A DNA stretch of 64,000 bases from Acidithiobacillus sp. HP-2 (GTDB lineage: Bacteria; Pseudomonadota; Gammaproteobacteria; Acidithiobacillales; Acidithiobacillaceae). Every line of letters begins with the position of its first letter. Within the stretch, counting starts at the first letter, position 1. Below the pieces are notes generated by a model that saw only the letters and a program-made list of their open reading frames with translations, ran no database searches and was not told the origin of the DNA. This document shows, piece by piece, positions 63,316-64,000 of the stretch. The stretch covers positions 1 through 64,000 of the forward strand of contig NZ_JACKZA010000003.1 of assembly GCF_015100155.1 (NCBI RefSeq), written 5' to 3'. Made by a program: the position numbers and the translations under genes.

Positions 63316-64000
63316 GGGCAGGGACCGTTTCGCGCAGGGCGCGGGCCAGAACCCAGACATCAATACGCTGCACACCCACACTTTTCAATAACTCGGCAAT
63401 TTGCCCCGCTGTTGTTCCCGTCGTCATCACATCATCGATAATGGCCACATGGTCGGGCAATTTGCCCCGCAGGGTGAAGGCAGAATCCAGATTATCGCGT
63501 CGGGCGGCCGCACTCAGTCCGGTCTGGTGACGGGTATTCCGACAGCGTCGTAACACGCCAACCTTTACCGGAATACGCCAGCGTTTTCCCCAATAGCGGG
63601 CCAGCAGCAGCGCCTGATTGTAGCCGCGCTCGCGCAGTCGTTTGGGGTGCAGGGGCACGGGTAGCAAGCATGCGGGATGAGAAGGTGGCTGCGCTCCCCA
63701 ACTGTCTGCCCAGGTCGTCGCCAAGGCCCGAGTCCAGTCCAGACGCTGGTGGAATTTCCAGGCGAGAATGGCAGCATTCAGTGGTTCGGCATACACAAAA
63801 GGCGTGTAGACATGATCGTACTGGGGCGCTTCTACAGAACATACTGGGCAGTCACCGTTGGCCTGGAGCGGCAATGCACAATAACTGCAACGGTTTTCTG
63901 GCAGGCGAGGCCAATCCTGGGCACAGGCCTCGCAGAGGGCGGCACCGACCACGCCACAGGCGCGACAATGTTCCGGGAAAAGCCACTGAGTGAGTTTTCG
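63308..64000 (-). CDS. ComF/GntX-type phosphoribosyltransferase-like protein, 5' end beyond window
   Basis: The frame enters from the right edge at base 64000 and reads [20 protein letters not shown], so a first zinc pair (CRAC) lies before any start in the window. A second cluster CSYCALPL...CPVC follows. The phosphoribosyltransferase part has [20 protein letters not shown] and the PRPP loop [20 protein letters not shown]. ComF proteins take part in natural transformation, GntX in gluconate use; which applies is unknown. The real start is outside the window. Confidence 0.85.
   Translation of the reverse strand, partial: RKLTQWLFPEHCRACGVVGAALCEACAQDWPRLPENRCSYCALPLQANGDCPVCSVEAPQYDHVYTPFVYAEPLNAAILAWKFHQRLDWTRALATTWADSWGAQPPSHPACLLPVPLHPKRLRERGYNQALLLARYWGKRWRIPVKVGVLRRCRNTRHQTGLSAAARRDNLDSAFTLRGKLPDHVAIIDDVMTTGTTAGQIAELLKSVGVQRIDVWVLARALRETVPAHA

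Noticed and set aside
1-64000. Search for tRNA genes, rRNA genes, CRISPR arrays and prophage genes
   Set aside because: No tRNA arm patterns such as GGTTCGAATCC, no regularly spaced repeats and no phage structural genes were noticed by eye.

Overview
The window is a compact chromosomal segment of a Gram-negative autotrophic proteobacterium, most likely an Acidithiobacillus species. That call is an inference. It rests on the mraZ-to-ftsZ cluster, LPS core genes, a class 1 fructose-bisphosphatase, type IV pilus genes, mid-50s GC by eye, and an IS1182/IS630/IS200-rich margin. No rRNA or tRNA gene is seen, and no CRISPR array.

Layout. 1-3850 is an insertion-sequence graveyard. It holds a cut-off IS1182-type transposase, a cobW scrap, an IS630-type element whose transposase carries an in-frame stop, a wrecked OmpR/EnvZ-type two-component system and a single-gene IS200-type element. 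3885-12751 runs rightward: aroE, a pilus block (pilB-pilS-pilR-pilD with no pilC), coaE, zapD and fbp. 12841-15220 holds a chromosomal TraT lipoprotein, sspB, a lytic transglycosylase and fis. The leftward operon aroQ-accB-accC-prmA-DUF3426-fis follows to 19039. A di-iron protein and an LRV-like protein (19275-20576) lie before the complete leftward dcw cluster, which is read from mraZ (38085) to ftsZ (20593). The dcw cluster has a readable promoter and a four-repeat MraZ box. The RNase P RNA gene with its own promoter sits just upstream.

38889-47296 holds a small unknown protein, a CCA-adding-type enzyme, an acyl-CoA synthetase, sspA, lpxC, dciA (DUF721) and secA. 47306-58341 is a rightward operon: argJ, a Nudix/ThiE-like fusion, then eight LPS/envelope genes ending in waaA, plus a tyrosine-phosphatase-like gene. 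Most LPS genes are joined by NTGA overlaps. One of these appears to use a CTG start, and one glycosyltransferase has a G9 tract near its start. 58338-61645 is a two-gene operon for ovothiol synthesis: ovoA and a PLP lyase that is a strong ovoB candidate. An AbrB-type membrane protein, trmL and a comF/gntX gene cut by the window edge close the segment.

Most of the window builds and divides the envelope: peptidoglycan precursors, divisome, lipid A, LPS core, pili and Sec export. The most interesting items are the ovothiol pair, the possible phase-variable glycosyltransferase, the phosphatase inside the LPS cluster, the chromosomal traT and the decaying two-component locus.
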